Shown here in pieces: positions 23,840 to 32,930 of a stretch of 64,000 nt of DNA. Origin of the DNA: Gammaproteobacteria bacterium. GTDB taxonomy: Bacteria; Pseudomonadota; Gammaproteobacteria; Pseudomonadales; Pseudohongiellaceae. How positions within the stretch are numbered: the stretch's first letter is position 1; each line of letters starts with the position of its first letter. The DNA lies in assembly GCA_030654835.1 (NCBI GenBank), contig JAURWS010000030.1, positions 186,001 to 250,000 on the forward strand, given 5' to 3'. Position numbers and translations under genes: made by a program. The notes under the pieces were generated by a model. It worked only from the letters and a program-made list of their open reading frames with translations, made no database searches and was not told where the DNA came from.

Positions 23840-25140
23840 GAACCTCTGGAGCGAAGACCCCGGCGGCGCCGATTCGTCGGCAGGTTCAGCTTTGCATCGG
23901 CAAGGCGGGCACGCCGGTGGGTTCGCTGGTGTATGTCCGCCAGGGGCAGCGTGAGAACTGCGCTATCGCCTATGACGCATCCTGGCTGGCGAGCGCGGAG
24001 CGATTCAATGTCTCTGCTGATCTGCAATTGGCGTCCGGTTACCAGACCCGCAAGGCGGCTTCACCAAACGACTCGGTCTTTTATGGCGCAATTGCCGACA
24101 CGGCACCAGACGCCTGGGGCCGACGCGTTATCGCCCGCGACCACGCCAGACGCCGCAAGGACGACCCTCATCTGCCAGCACTCTCCGAGCTGGACTATCT
24201 GCTGGCAGTGGATGATTTCAGCCGCGTCGGCGCGCTGCGCTTGGGCGACTCGGACGGACGCTGGCACCGGACTGTCGAGCAGGGCCGCCGCAGTACGCCG
24301 CCGCTGCTCGAACTGGAGCGGGTTTTTCAGGCCAGCCGCTCGCTGGAGCGCGGGCAGGAAACCAGCGAGGACTTGCGCTATCTGCAAGGCAAGGGCACCT
24401 CGCTGGGCGGCATGCGGCCCAAATGCACGCTGGTGGACGAAGACGGGCGGCTCGCCATCGGTAAATTCCCGAGCGTTGGCGACACCCGCAGTGTCACACG
24501 GGGCGAGGTGCTGGCCTTGAAACTGGCAGCGCTGGCGGGCATTGACGCCGCGTCGGCGCGCATCGTGCAGCTCGGCGAAGTGCCAGTGGCGGTCATCCGC
24601 CGCTTCGACCGCGACGGTGCCGATGGCCGCATTCCCTACCAGTCCGCCGCCTCTGTCCTGCAGGCAGTGCGTGACGAGGATCGCAGCTACACCGAGATCG
24701 CCGACGCCATTCGTGCTCATGGCCATGCTCCCACGCAGGACGTGCAGCAGCTCTGGCGTCGCCTGGTGTTCAACTTGCTGATCACCAATGTGGACGACCA
24801 CCTGCAGAATCACGGTTTCCTGCATGTGGAGCGGGGGTTGTGGCGATTGGCCCCGGCGTTCGACATCAACCCGTTTCCGGACAAAGACCGGGAATCCAAG
24901 ACCTGGCTGTCCGAGCAGGATGGGCCGATCACCGACGTGCAGATGCTGCTGGCCCGCGCGGCCTACTTTGCGCTGGACAGGGAGCAAGCCCTGGCCACCG
25001 TGGCCGAGGTGCATGCCGCCGTGTCGCACTGGCGAGAAATTGCGCTCAGTCCGGAAGTTGGGCTGCTGCCGATGGAGCTGGACGATTTTGCGCCCGCCTT
25101 CGAGCATGAACAAATGACAGCGGCGGCTGCATTGTTGTAG
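23836..25140 (+). CDS. hipA: HipA-like serine/threonine kinase toxin
   Basis: A 434-residue protein starting at GTG 23836, coupled to hipB. It contains the HipA landmarks: VGSLVYVRQGQR and DASWLAS in the N-terminal subdomain, GTSLGGMRPKCTL (ATP-loop region, about residue 189), LAIGKFPS with the ATP-binding lysine, NLLITNVDDHLQNHGFL with the catalytic aspartate D320, and LAPAFDINP as the metal-binding segment. HipA kinases phosphorylate an aminoacyl-tRNA synthetase (GltX in E. coli) and cause dormancy; the target here is not known. All motifs are intact, so the toxin is probably active when free of HipB. A hairpin at 25171-25192 ends the unit. Confidence 0.88.
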   Translation: MRTSGAKTPAAPIRRQVQLCIGKAGTPVGSLVYVRQGQRENCAIAYDASWLASAERFNVSADLQLASGYQTRKAASPNDSVFYGAIADTAPDAWGRRVIARDHARRRKDDPHLPALSELDYLLAVDDFSRVGALRLGDSDGRWHRTVEQGRRSTPPLLELERVFQASRSLERGQETSEDLRYLQGKGTSLGGMRPKCTLVDEDGRLAIGKFPSVGDTRSVTRGEVLALKLAALAGIDAASARIVQLGEVPVAVIRRFDRDGADGRIPYQSAASVLQAVRDEDRSYTEIADAIRAHGHAPTQDVQQLWRRLVFNLLITNVDDHLQNHGFLHVERGLWRLAPAFDINPFPDKDRESKTWLSEQDGPITDVQMLLARAAYFALDREQALATVAEVHAAVSHWREIALSPEVGLLPMELDDFAPAFEHEQMTAAAALL

Positions 25141-25170
25141 GGGCGGCCATACGAACTGCTATCACTCAAA

Positions 25171-25192
25171 TCACGTTTCCGCTGAAACGTGA
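25171..25192. terminator. Hairpin between convergent hipA and p5
   Basis: TCACGTTTC and GAAACGTGA form a perfect 9-bp inverted repeat around CGCT. It lies between the two stop codons and could serve both genes, although a T-run is lacking. The neighbouring sequence GAACTGCTATCACTCAAA also occurs before the hairpin at 17277, so the hairpins were copied with the array units. Confidence 0.55.
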
Positions 25193-25194
25193 AC

Positions 25195-27336
25195 CTATTC
25201 CGTCGGCACTGGTACTGCCACCGGCGCCAGCCTGCGCACCTCATCAAACCAGTTCTGCACGATGACGACTTCGCGGATGTCCGCTTGTGCCTGGCGCAGC
25301 AGCACAAAGCGGCCATCGGGCAGGATGTCGTAACCTGCGCCTGAGCTGTTCATGCCCTGCACATAGGAATAATCAGTGCCGTCAGGAGCGGTGTAGCGCA
25401 TGTCGAACACGGGTTCCGGATTGCCCAGTTGCAGCCCGTTCGGCCCCACCGTCACCGCGACCCGCAACATCTTTTCTGCATCGTCGTGCAAGCCGACGAA
25501 GAAGAGTGCACTGCCATCGGGGCTCCAGTTCGCTAAAAAACCGCCCTCGCGGGATACCGTGTAGCGCGGTCCCTCCGGGTAGGCCTGAACATAGATTTCA
25601 CGACGACCAGATTCATTGCCTGTGAACGCCAGCCATCGGCCATCGGGCGATAACGCGGGACTTTCCTCTCGCGCTGGTGTGGCGACGGTGGGCCGATCAG
25701 GTTGCACGCCATCGATGTCATGCACCCACAGATCGTGGTTCTGCCCTTGTTGCTGGGTATACACCAACTGCCGTCCGTCCGGCGTCCAGCGCATGTTGCG
25801 CTTTTCATATCCGCGCTCCGGCGCAACCAGCAAAGTCTGGCGGCCATTTTCCAGCATAGAGATCCCTTCGCCTGCTATTGCCACTGCCAAGCCATTGCCG
25901 TCGGGATGCCAGGCGGCAGCTTGCACAGCGTTGCTGTCTTGCGACAGACGCGCCGTCGTCCCGCGAGCAAGGTCGTAGGTGTACAAGACACTCTCCCGAT
26001 TACCTTGCAGCAGAAAGGACAAGGTGCGTCCGTCCGGCGCCACGCGCGGCTGCTCATAGTAGTCATCGGCCAGCTCAAAGGGTTCGAAGTTGCCTCCCGG
26101 GGCCAGCGTTCCCAGCTCACGGGTCGAGGTCAACTCCGGCAGATACGCCAGCAACCCGTTGCCGGCCACGACCAGTTGCGCATGGGGATAAGGGCTGGCT
26201 AGGCTGTCCATGCCGATGGCATCGGGCACCGCAACGGCGGCGCCAGTCACTGTGAGCGTATCGAAATCGAAGGGCGCCAGCATCACGTTGGCGTCACGCT
26301 GGAACAGCACATGCCCGCTGGCCAGCACTTGGGCACCACTGGCATTGTCGAGCACCACGCGGCGCTCGCCGCTGTCCAGCAGCAATGCCTCGATACGACG
26401 ATCGATGGGAGGCTCGCTGCCCACCGTGAACAACACGGCGCGTTTGCCCGGGACCAGAGACGGGAACGCATGGCTGAGCTCCTCGTTTGCCTCATTCAAG
26501 CTGGTGAGTTGTTCCGGGGTGCCGCCGCCAGCCGGGATACGGTGGAGGGTGGTTCTGTCGCTATAGACGATGTCATCTTCTTCGCTCCAGGCGCCAAAGC
26601 TCCAAGCGCCAGCGGGCAGGCCTTCTACCAGCGTGACCGGCATGCCGCCGGAAAGAGCGATTTTTTTTAGCTCTCCAAAGCCCGTGAAAAAGCCCACCTC
26701 TTGCCCGTCGGGCGAAAAGAAAGGTTGAAAGGCCCCCAGGGTCTCTGGCAGCGCACTGATGGTGCGGGAGTCCAGCGACCGCTGAAACAGTTGCTGCCGT
26801 ACTCCCGCCGGCAGGTCCCGGTTCTGTGCGGCATAAACGAGAGTGCGGCCATCCGATGACAGCGCCAGGCTGTTCGAGGGGAATGAATTGATGAAAATTG
26901 GTTGTCGCTCGGGCAGTACGATGGACGTTCGCTGCGTGCCGGAGACCAGTGAGGTCGGGTTTGTGCTAGTGATGGCTGGGGAGGCTTGCTCACTGGTAAT
27001 GCGCTCGACCAGTTGCACGCCCACCATCAGCACCACCAAGCCCAGAATCAGATAATTAATTGGCTGCGCGGAGGTGGCCTGCAATCCTGTGACTGGCGCG
27101 ACCTGGGCATCGGGCCGCAACCCGTCCGGCGTCAGCTCATAAGCCCACGCGGCAATCAACGTTGGAATGAAGCCGATCAACAGCAGCACCACAATGAAGG
27201 TGCTTGTCCATACCGGCAATTGCAGCGCGGGCACGATGTTGTTGGTCACCTGAATCAGCAGCCACGCCACCACCGCGTAGACGCTGGCTACGCGTACCAC
27301 CTTGCGGCGTTTGAGTTCGTTGAACAGGTTACTCAT
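25195..27336 (-). CDS. Membrane-anchored PD40 beta-propeller protein, paralogue p5 (chimeric)
   Basis: A 713-residue member starting at ATG 27334-27336 (MSNLFNELKRRK). The first 55 residues follow p1 (RRKVVRVASVYAVVAWLL, NNIVPALQLPVWTST), while from IPTLIAAWAYELTPDGLR onward the sequence follows p3 and p4, so the gene is a chimera with its junction near 27170. Blades include LALSSDGRTLVYAAQ, FFSPDGQEVGFFT, VAPDGRTLSFLLQ, WTPDGRQLVYTQ, ALSPDGRWLAFTG and LPDGRFVLLRQ. It ends NWFDEVRRLAPVAVPVPTE. All helices and blades are preserved, so the chimera is probably functional. Confidence 0.85.
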   Translation of the reverse strand: MSNLFNELKRRKVVRVASVYAVVAWLLIQVTNNIVPALQLPVWTSTFIVVLLLIGFIPTLIAAWAYELTPDGLRPDAQVAPVTGLQATSAQPINYLILGLVVLMVGVQLVERITSEQASPAITSTNPTSLVSGTQRTSIVLPERQPIFINSFPSNSLALSSDGRTLVYAAQNRDLPAGVRQQLFQRSLDSRTISALPETLGAFQPFFSPDGQEVGFFTGFGELKKIALSGGMPVTLVEGLPAGAWSFGAWSEEDDIVYSDRTTLHRIPAGGGTPEQLTSLNEANEELSHAFPSLVPGKRAVLFTVGSEPPIDRRIEALLLDSGERRVVLDNASGAQVLASGHVLFQRDANVMLAPFDFDTLTVTGAAVAVPDAIGMDSLASPYPHAQLVVAGNGLLAYLPELTSTRELGTLAPGGNFEPFELADDYYEQPRVAPDGRTLSFLLQGNRESVLYTYDLARGTTARLSQDSNAVQAAAWHPDGNGLAVAIAGEGISMLENGRQTLLVAPERGYEKRNMRWTPDGRQLVYTQQQGQNHDLWVHDIDGVQPDRPTVATPAREESPALSPDGRWLAFTGNESGRREIYVQAYPEGPRYTVSREGGFLANWSPDGSALFFVGLHDDAEKMLRVAVTVGPNGLQLGNPEPVFDMRYTAPDGTDYSYVQGMNSSGAGYDILPDGRFVLLRQAQADIREVVIVQNWFDEVRRLAPVAVPVPTE

Positions 27337-27474
27337 GGTTTTGTGCACCGGGGTCTGGAACTGCACCCTCTTTTCTTGAACGAATTTGCGATGGAGCCGG
27401 GCTCAATGGATGGTTGGCGCGCCGACGGCTGCTGTGTCGTGGAGCTTAACAGGATTTACGCAGGCGGTAATCAA
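27337..27474 (-). promoter_or_regulatory. Conserved promoter-leader block of p5
   Basis: TTGATT (plus 27469-27474), 17 bases and TGTTAA (plus 27446-27451) read leftward. This is the best-matched promoter of the family together with that of p6. The region is shared with the divergent DUF885 gene. Confidence 0.6.
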
Positions 27475-27551
27475 TTGGCTCGACAGCACCGGAATGCCGA
27501 CGTACTCTTCCTACCCCACCCCTCTGCTTGAAACTGCTGGAGTACCACGAG

Positions 27552-29336
27552 ATGGCATCCGTTCTTCGCTTTTTCTTCCTTTCCGTATTGCTACTGAGCC
27601 CGGCTACCTATGGACAGGAAACGGCGCAGCAGCAGATCGATATGTTCTTCTCCGGCTTTACCGACCGCTGGATGCAAAGCAATCCGAACGCAGCAGTGTC
27701 GACCGCCTATTTTGATGCGGCCAGGCAGAACGAGTTTGAGCAGCAACTGACTCCCTGGACCATGAACTACAGACTGGCACGGATCGGACTGGCCCGTGAA
27801 GGTCTGGCAGGTTTGCAGACACTGGAGTTGTCCAGCGCAAGCCCGGAACAGCAGCTCTCCGCCGAGGTGATGCAATGGCAGCTGGAAAGTACGGTCGCTG
27901 CCGAGCCGCTTCTGGATTACATCGATTTTCCTTTAAATCAATTCGACGGTGCGAATAATGGTCTGGTGTCTACCTTTACCCTCAACCATCCTTTCCAGGA
28001 TGCGCTCGACGCGGAAAATTATCTGATCCGTCTGAGACAAGTGGATGATCGCATGCGGGAGGCCACGGCAGAATCGTCACGCCGGATGGCGCTTGGTATC
28101 AATCAGCCTGCATTCATTCTCAATGCGACCATAGAACAGATGCAGCGTTTTATAGCCAATGCCCCGCAGGACAATCCGCTCATCTCTACCCTGGTACAGA
28201 AATCTGCTGATCTCATTGGGCTTGAAGGCACGCGTCGCGATCAGCTTGTCGCCGAAGCCATTGAGATTCTTGAAGGAGAAATCTATCCAGCCTGGCAGGG
28301 CGCGATCTCCCAACTGGAATCACAATTGTCCAGCGCGACTGACGACGCTGGCCTGTCCAGATTTGCCAATGGCGCGGAGATTTATCAGAACCGGCTTGAG
28401 GCTTATACCTCCACGACACTGACTGCCGACGAAATACACCAGATCGGTCTCGACGAAGTGGCTCGCATTGAAGCAGAAATGGAAACGCTGTTTGGCCAGA
28501 TCGGCATGACAGAAGGATCCATTGCAGAGAGAGTCAGCGCATTGCGCGATCGGCTCGCCTACCCCAACACACCCGAAGGCCGCGATGCTCTGGTCAGTGA
28601 CATCCGCAATTTTCTTGCCGATGCTCTGGAGCGTTCTGCTCTGCTGTTCGACACCATGCCGGTAACGCCCGTGATTGCGCAACCGTTTCCGGAGTTCATG
28701 TGGCCCAACGCCGCTGCCAGTTACTCGGCGGCACCGCTGGATCTCAGTCGTCCGGCTATTTTTCAGATGCCCCTGCGGGAAAATGAACTGACCCTGTTCA
28801 GCAAACGCTCTCTGGTTTATCACGAAACTGTGCCGGGACATCATTTTCAGTTAGCCCTGATAGGAGAAAACTCCAACCTGCCCCGCTTCATGCAGATGCG
28901 CGCTTACGGAGGCATAGCCGCCATCACCGAAGGCTGGGCGTTGTACGCCGAGCGACTGGCAGCGGAATCCGGCTGGTACGAGGGGGATATTGAGGGGCAC
29001 CTCGGACAATTGGAAAGCGCGTTGTTCAGAGCGCGTCGTCTGGTCGTGGATACCGGACTGCACACCAAGGGCTGGACGCGACAGCAGGCGATTGATTACG
29101 GCATTGCACCCAGCGAAGTGGAGCGTTACGTCGTGCTCCCGGGACAGGCCTGCTCCTACATGATCGGGCAATTGAAGATAGTCGAACTGCGGGAACGTGC
29201 ACGCAGCGCCCTGGGCAGCGTCTTTTCTATCCAGGAGTTCCATAACATTGTGTTGAGGGCCGGGGTGGTGCCGTTGACGATGCTGGAAGCGATCGTAGAT
29301 GAGTACATTGCTGATACGCAGGCGCAGAATCTGTGA
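27552..29336 (+). CDS. Secreted DUF885 putative metallo-hydrolase
   Basis: A 594-residue protein. ATG 27552 is chosen because GGAG lies 9 bases upstream and a signal peptide follows at once (MASVLRFFFLSVLLLSPATY, cleavage near GQE). The DUF885 signature LVYHETVPGHHFQLAL near residue 428 gives an HE-HH zinc-site pattern, and the downstream GWALYAERLA supplies a conserved glutamate. YMIGQLKIVELRERA near the C-terminus is also family-typical. DUF885 proteins are structurally related to M32-like gluzincin peptidases; the substrate is unknown. The gene faces away from p5 and does not belong to the propeller subgroup, but lies inside the array. Confidence 0.82.
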   Translation: MASVLRFFFLSVLLLSPATYGQETAQQQIDMFFSGFTDRWMQSNPNAAVSTAYFDAARQNEFEQQLTPWTMNYRLARIGLAREGLAGLQTLELSSASPEQQLSAEVMQWQLESTVAAEPLLDYIDFPLNQFDGANNGLVSTFTLNHPFQDALDAENYLIRLRQVDDRMREATAESSRRMALGINQPAFILNATIEQMQRFIANAPQDNPLISTLVQKSADLIGLEGTRRDQLVAEAIEILEGEIYPAWQGAISQLESQLSSATDDAGLSRFANGAEIYQNRLEAYTSTTLTADEIHQIGLDEVARIEAEMETLFGQIGMTEGSIAERVSALRDRLAYPNTPEGRDALVSDIRNFLADALERSALLFDTMPVTPVIAQPFPEFMWPNAAASYSAAPLDLSRPAIFQMPLRENELTLFSKRSLVYHETVPGHHFQLALIGENSNLPRFMQMRAYGGIAAITEGWALYAERLAAESGWYEGDIEGHLGQLESALFRARRLVVDTGLHTKGWTRQQAIDYGIAPSEVERYVVLPGQACSYMIGQLKIVELRERARSALGSVFSIQEFHNIVLRAGVVPLTMLEAIVDEYIADTQAQNL

Positions 29337-29352
29337 TCGTTCACGCGCTGCG

Positions 29353-30176
29353 CTAGCCCCGCAGCGCAACCTGCACCTGCTTTAACAAATCAGACACCTC
29401 GACAGCAAGAAATGTGATGAACTTCGGCTTTTGCAATGTGCGTTCCGCGACATCCAGAGGAATGAAACGCAACAGTTCTGACTTGAAGGCCTCTCCTTCA
29501 ATTATCCCTGGCAGGCGTTCCAGCATTCGGTTTAGTTTGTCGGCATAGTCATCAATGCGGTAGTCGCTGATCTTGCGCAGCCCCAATCTGTTCGAAGTGT
29601 CGCCCCTTGCTGTTTCAGCCAGCGCAGATCCCAGATATCGCGATTACGCACATACCCTGTGGTATTCACCAGCGACACGAGTTTGTCGGCCATCACCTCA
29701 TCCAGTGTTTCGGTCAACACCAGAGTGTCGCCATAGCCATCAGGCAGAAAATCGTAATTCATTTGCAGCGCCCGGGGCTGGCGAGAATAGGCCTCAATGT
29801 TGGCTACTTCCACCTTGATGCGCTGCTGGGGGATGTCACTGTGTTCCGGCGCGGTGGCCACCGACACCTGCCATTTGTCGATTTTCAGGTCCGCATATTC
29901 ACGCTCATACTTCAACTCCTTTGGCTCTTTGACCGTGACCTCCAGACCATAGCGCTGACCAATGTAATACTCGATACACTCCCGGATGGGATCCAGCTGC
30001 TTGCGTGTGAAATCCTGGCCTCCGACGAAGTCCAGATCTTCGCTGAACCGAGGGGAACCGTAGCACAGGCGAAGAGAAGTGCCCCCCCGAAAGGTCAGTT
30101 GATCAAGCAGACCTGCCGTTTCCAGGCTGAATAGAATGTCGTAATGAAGCAACTCTTTTTGAACGACCGGACGCAT
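29353..30176 (-). pseudogene. AbiEii-type nucleotidyltransferase toxin, frameshifted
   Basis: The first reading frame (30176 to about 29590) shows the nucleotidyltransferase core of the AbiEii family: LTFRGGTSLRLCYGSPRFSEDLDFV with the GGT/S and DxD-like residues, KVEVANIEAYSR, and ETLDEVMADKLVSLV. At about 29590 the frame is lost by one base (RTD then WGCARS); the adjacent frame continues LGLRKISDYRIDDYADKLN to a stop at 29353, giving a normal family length of about 274 residues. One missing T would restore it. It is either a true decay mutation or a sequence error. The antitoxin gene upstream is also damaged, which favours real decay. Confidence 0.75.
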
Positions 30177-30364
30177 ATGCGCTCAACTCCCTTTCATCCA
30201 CCAGATGCGTATTGCCTCCTACCCTCTTCAAGTCCCGCCATGCGACAGCCGGAGTAGCCAGTTTAAGCGGTCGCTTGACGTCGCGAACACCCGGCAGAAT
30301 CTCCGCTGGAGAACGCTTGTTGATCCCAGTGGGTCAGGCGTTTGATGGCAGTATTGGTATTCAT
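30177..30364 (-). pseudogene. AbiEi-like antitoxin with large internal deletion
   Basis: ATG 30362-30364 opens MNTNTAIKRLTHWDQQ, which looks like the start of an AbiEi-family antitoxin. In another frame immediately after comes RSPAEILPGVRDVKRPLKLA followed by AWRDLKRVGGNTHLVDEREL, which looks like its C-terminus, reading up to the toxin start. The middle, about 100 residues expected, is missing, and the junction is out of frame. Assignment rests on remembered family patterns and position upstream of AbiEii. Confidence 0.5.
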
Positions 30365-30368
30365 GATC

Positions 30369-30412
30369 AAGTAGACGCAAAGGGCTCGTATGTGTGTCTT
30401 TAGTGTCTACTT
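30369..30412. promoter_or_regulatory. Imperfect inverted repeat upstream of the AbiE-like pair
   Basis: AAGTAGACGCAAAG (30369-30382) and CTTTAGTGTCTACTT (30398-30412) are near-perfect inverses around a 15-base spacer, starting five bases before the antitoxin ATG. AbiEi antitoxins are known to bind inverted repeats in their own promoters, so this is the likely operator of the decayed module. Confidence 0.55.
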
Positions 30413-30460
30413 ATGCTGCGCAGGTTCTACTTTGAAAGCAGGGGCATCGGGTCGCGCTCC

Positions 30461-32671
30461 TCACCGCCCCCCCAGCAATTCGAAGAAATTGAACACCACT
30501 TGCAGCTCTGATACAGCCAGCTCCTCTGCTTGGGCAATTGCTGCCGGGGTGTCGTTATTACCCTGGGACGAATCAATCGAGGTGATAAAGGAGCCATCGT
30601 CAAGGACATCAAAGTTCCTGGCATCCGTAGTGGTGTAATAAGGCCAGGGGTCAATGAGTGGACGAACCGGGGACGGCACGCCATTCGCAATGTCTGCGAC
30701 CATCATGCGCGCAATGGAAGCGTCTCGATTCCTTTCCAGAAAATAAAGCTGGGTGCCGTCACGGGACCACGCGGGCTCGGAGCTCCTGCCGGACGCAATC
30801 AGTATCGCACTGCCTGGCCCCGGATATGGCCGGATATAGAGGTCTCCGTCAAAGAAGGAGGAGCCAGTAGTGCTTGAATAGGCAAGCCAACGGCCATCGC
30901 TTGAGAACGTGGCGTATGCTTCGATGGCGTCCGAGGTGAACAAAGGCGCTGGCTCGCCGCCCACTGGCAGGGTCCAGATGTCACCATTCTGCAGCCAGGC
31001 GATCACGCCTTCGGCAGACACGGATTGCATGGCTTGAACCTGCTCGGAAGGCGCCAGGCGTTCCGGTCGCTCATCGCTGCCATCAACACGCATGCGATAA
31101 ATGTTGCGGACGTTATCTTCCCGGTCCGAGCTCATCAAGAGGGATTCACTGTCCGGGCTCCAGACAGGGAAGCCGCTCCCAAAGCCTCCGCTATTCATTC
31201 TCTGGGAAACATTGCGGACCAGATCGTGTACATGGACAGAGCGGCCCTCTGCGCTGGTTGATTGATAGGCGAGGCGAGTGCCGTCAGGTGACAGGCGCAT
31301 GTAAATTGCCATAGGTGTTGACTGCGAGATCGAGTTCAGCGGCTCGGCCTGACCATCCACGGTGACCCTGACCAGAGTGGTATTTTGATCAGGTGTGACA
31401 CCACCGCGCCCATACACCAGGTGCCCGGCCGCAGAAATCGCCAATTGCCCAACGCCCGTATTCCAGCCGACATTGCGCATATTAAGCGCCTGCATGACGT
31501 TTTCCGCGATGACCACGGGCTCTCCCATCAAGGTCAGCGCTGCAGGATCGAAGCCCACTGCCATCAGCAAGCCCTGACGCAGGAACAGCAGTTGGCTCGT
31601 CTCGGCCACGTAACGCGGGTTCATGGCGTTGCTTAGCAGGCTGGTCTGGGTGCCGGAGGCGATATCCAGAGCGATGATTTCGGCGCGCTCCGGGTCGCCA
31701 CTCACCGCCATGCCTTGAAACAGCACGCTCTCACCACCCGGCAGCATGTGCGGTTGCGTGTAGCTGCCGAATTGGCCCTGGGATGCGCTGGGGTCGGCCA
31801 GCAAGCTGCCACTGCCGCCACTGGCCTCGACCAGGTAAAGTCCAATTCTTGGGGCGGCCACAGACCCCGGCACTTGGTCTGCATAGACGATGCGGTTGTT
31901 GTCGCCCCAGCTGGCGCCATAAAGTTCCATACGATCGCTTTCAGTGGACGCAACAATGGTCTGGGCGATGCCGCCGGTGAGCGGAATACGCCTGAGCGCA
32001 TTGTCGACATAGAATCCTATCCAATTATTGTCTGGCGACAGGAACGGGCTGCTTCCACCCTCGGTGCCGTCAATGGGCTGTGCTCGCTCCTGATCCAGGG
32101 GTCGCAAGTAGAGCCGCGATCTTCGCCCGCGCGATTGCGGCTCCCAGGCTGAATACACCAACAGCCTGCCGTCATTGGAAAATGCCAGCGACGTGGCGGC
32201 CGGTCGGCCATGAAGGGCGTCCTTGCCGCCCAGATACAGGGATCGACCTTCGCCGACCGGTAAACTCAAACGTACTATGTCTGTGATCGCTGATTCGCTG
32301 GAGGGGTTTGCCACCAGCGCGGTGTTCAACAGAAACCGATCGGTCACCTGAAACCCGGCTACCAGCAGGATGATTACCAGAATCACATAGTTGATGGGTT
32401 GCGCAGCGGTGGATTGCAGACCGGTGGCTGGTGCCACCTGCGCATCGGGCCGCAACCCGTCTGGCGTCAGCTCATAAGCCCACGCGGCAATCAGCGTTGG
32501 AATGAATCCCAGCAGCAACAACACCACAACCAGCGAAGGCGTCCACAGCGGCAGCTGCAGCGCCGGTGTTATTGCCGTAGCCACCTGAATCACCAGCCAC
32601 GAAACCACGGCATAGACAGCGGCGACCTTGAAGATCTTGCGGCGTTTGAGTTCGTCGAACAGCTTGCGCAT
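30461..32671 (-). CDS. Membrane-anchored PD40 beta-propeller protein, paralogue p6 (chimeric)
   Basis: A 736-residue member starting at ATG 32669-32671 (MRKLFDELKRRK), with GGAG 10 bases upstream; GTG 32678-32680 is an alternative. Residues up to about 105 (DGLRPDAQVAP, QPINYVILVIILLVAGF) follow p3/p4, while from TDRFLLNT onward the protein follows p2 almost word for word (LGGKDALHGRPAATSLAFSN, WEPQSRGRRS). The junction lies near 32340-32375. Blades: FSNDGRLLVYSAW, FLSPDNNWIGFYV, RLSPDGTRLAYQS, WSPDSESLLMSS, FSSDGRWLAYSS. It ends VVFNFFELLGGR. It is the first gene of the array in transcription order. Confidence 0.85.
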   Translation of the reverse strand: MRKLFDELKRRKIFKVAAVYAVVSWLVIQVATAITPALQLPLWTPSLVVVLLLLGFIPTLIAAWAYELTPDGLRPDAQVAPATGLQSTAAQPINYVILVIILLVAGFQVTDRFLLNTALVANPSSESAITDIVRLSLPVGEGRSLYLGGKDALHGRPAATSLAFSNDGRLLVYSAWEPQSRGRRSRLYLRPLDQERAQPIDGTEGGSSPFLSPDNNWIGFYVDNALRRIPLTGGIAQTIVASTESDRMELYGASWGDNNRIVYADQVPGSVAAPRIGLYLVEASGGSGSLLADPSASQGQFGSYTQPHMLPGGESVLFQGMAVSGDPERAEIIALDIASGTQTSLLSNAMNPRYVAETSQLLFLRQGLLMAVGFDPAALTLMGEPVVIAENVMQALNMRNVGWNTGVGQLAISAAGHLVYGRGGVTPDQNTTLVRVTVDGQAEPLNSISQSTPMAIYMRLSPDGTRLAYQSTSAEGRSVHVHDLVRNVSQRMNSGGFGSGFPVWSPDSESLLMSSDREDNVRNIYRMRVDGSDERPERLAPSEQVQAMQSVSAEGVIAWLQNGDIWTLPVGGEPAPLFTSDAIEAYATFSSDGRWLAYSSTTGSSFFDGDLYIRPYPGPGSAILIASGRSSEPAWSRDGTQLYFLERNRDASIARMMVADIANGVPSPVRPLIDPWPYYTTTDARNFDVLDDGSFITSIDSSQGNNDTPAAIAQAEELAVSELQVVFNFFELLGGR

Positions 32672-32807
32672 GGTGTGCACTCCGGGGCCTGCAACTGCGC
32701 CCTCTTATCTGGAACGAATTTGCGATGCAGCCCAGCCCTGTATGAGCCTGCCTGCAGGCGACCGCTATGCCGTGGAGCTTAACAGGATTTACGCAGGCGG
32801 TAATCAA
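32672..32807 (-). promoter_or_regulatory. Conserved promoter-leader block of p6
   Basis: TTGATT (plus 32802-32807), exactly 17 bases, then TGTTAA (plus 32779-32784) on the minus strand, leaving a leader of about 100 bases before ATG 32671. The -35 to -10 stretch is base-for-base the same as in p5. Confidence 0.6.
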
Positions 32808-32930
32808 GGGTACTGAATCAAGTCAAGTCAAGGCGAGCTGCCGGGCGCCCCGACTCAGCCCTTGCGAGGGGTAGAACGGGCAACGAAAAGAGATGTCCTC
32901 GGCTCTTTGGTCAGCAGCCACTGTGGTTGG

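Noticed and set aside
24061-25113. Open frame of 350 codons antisense to hipA
   Set aside because: The hipA frame carries every kinase motif; the antisense has none.
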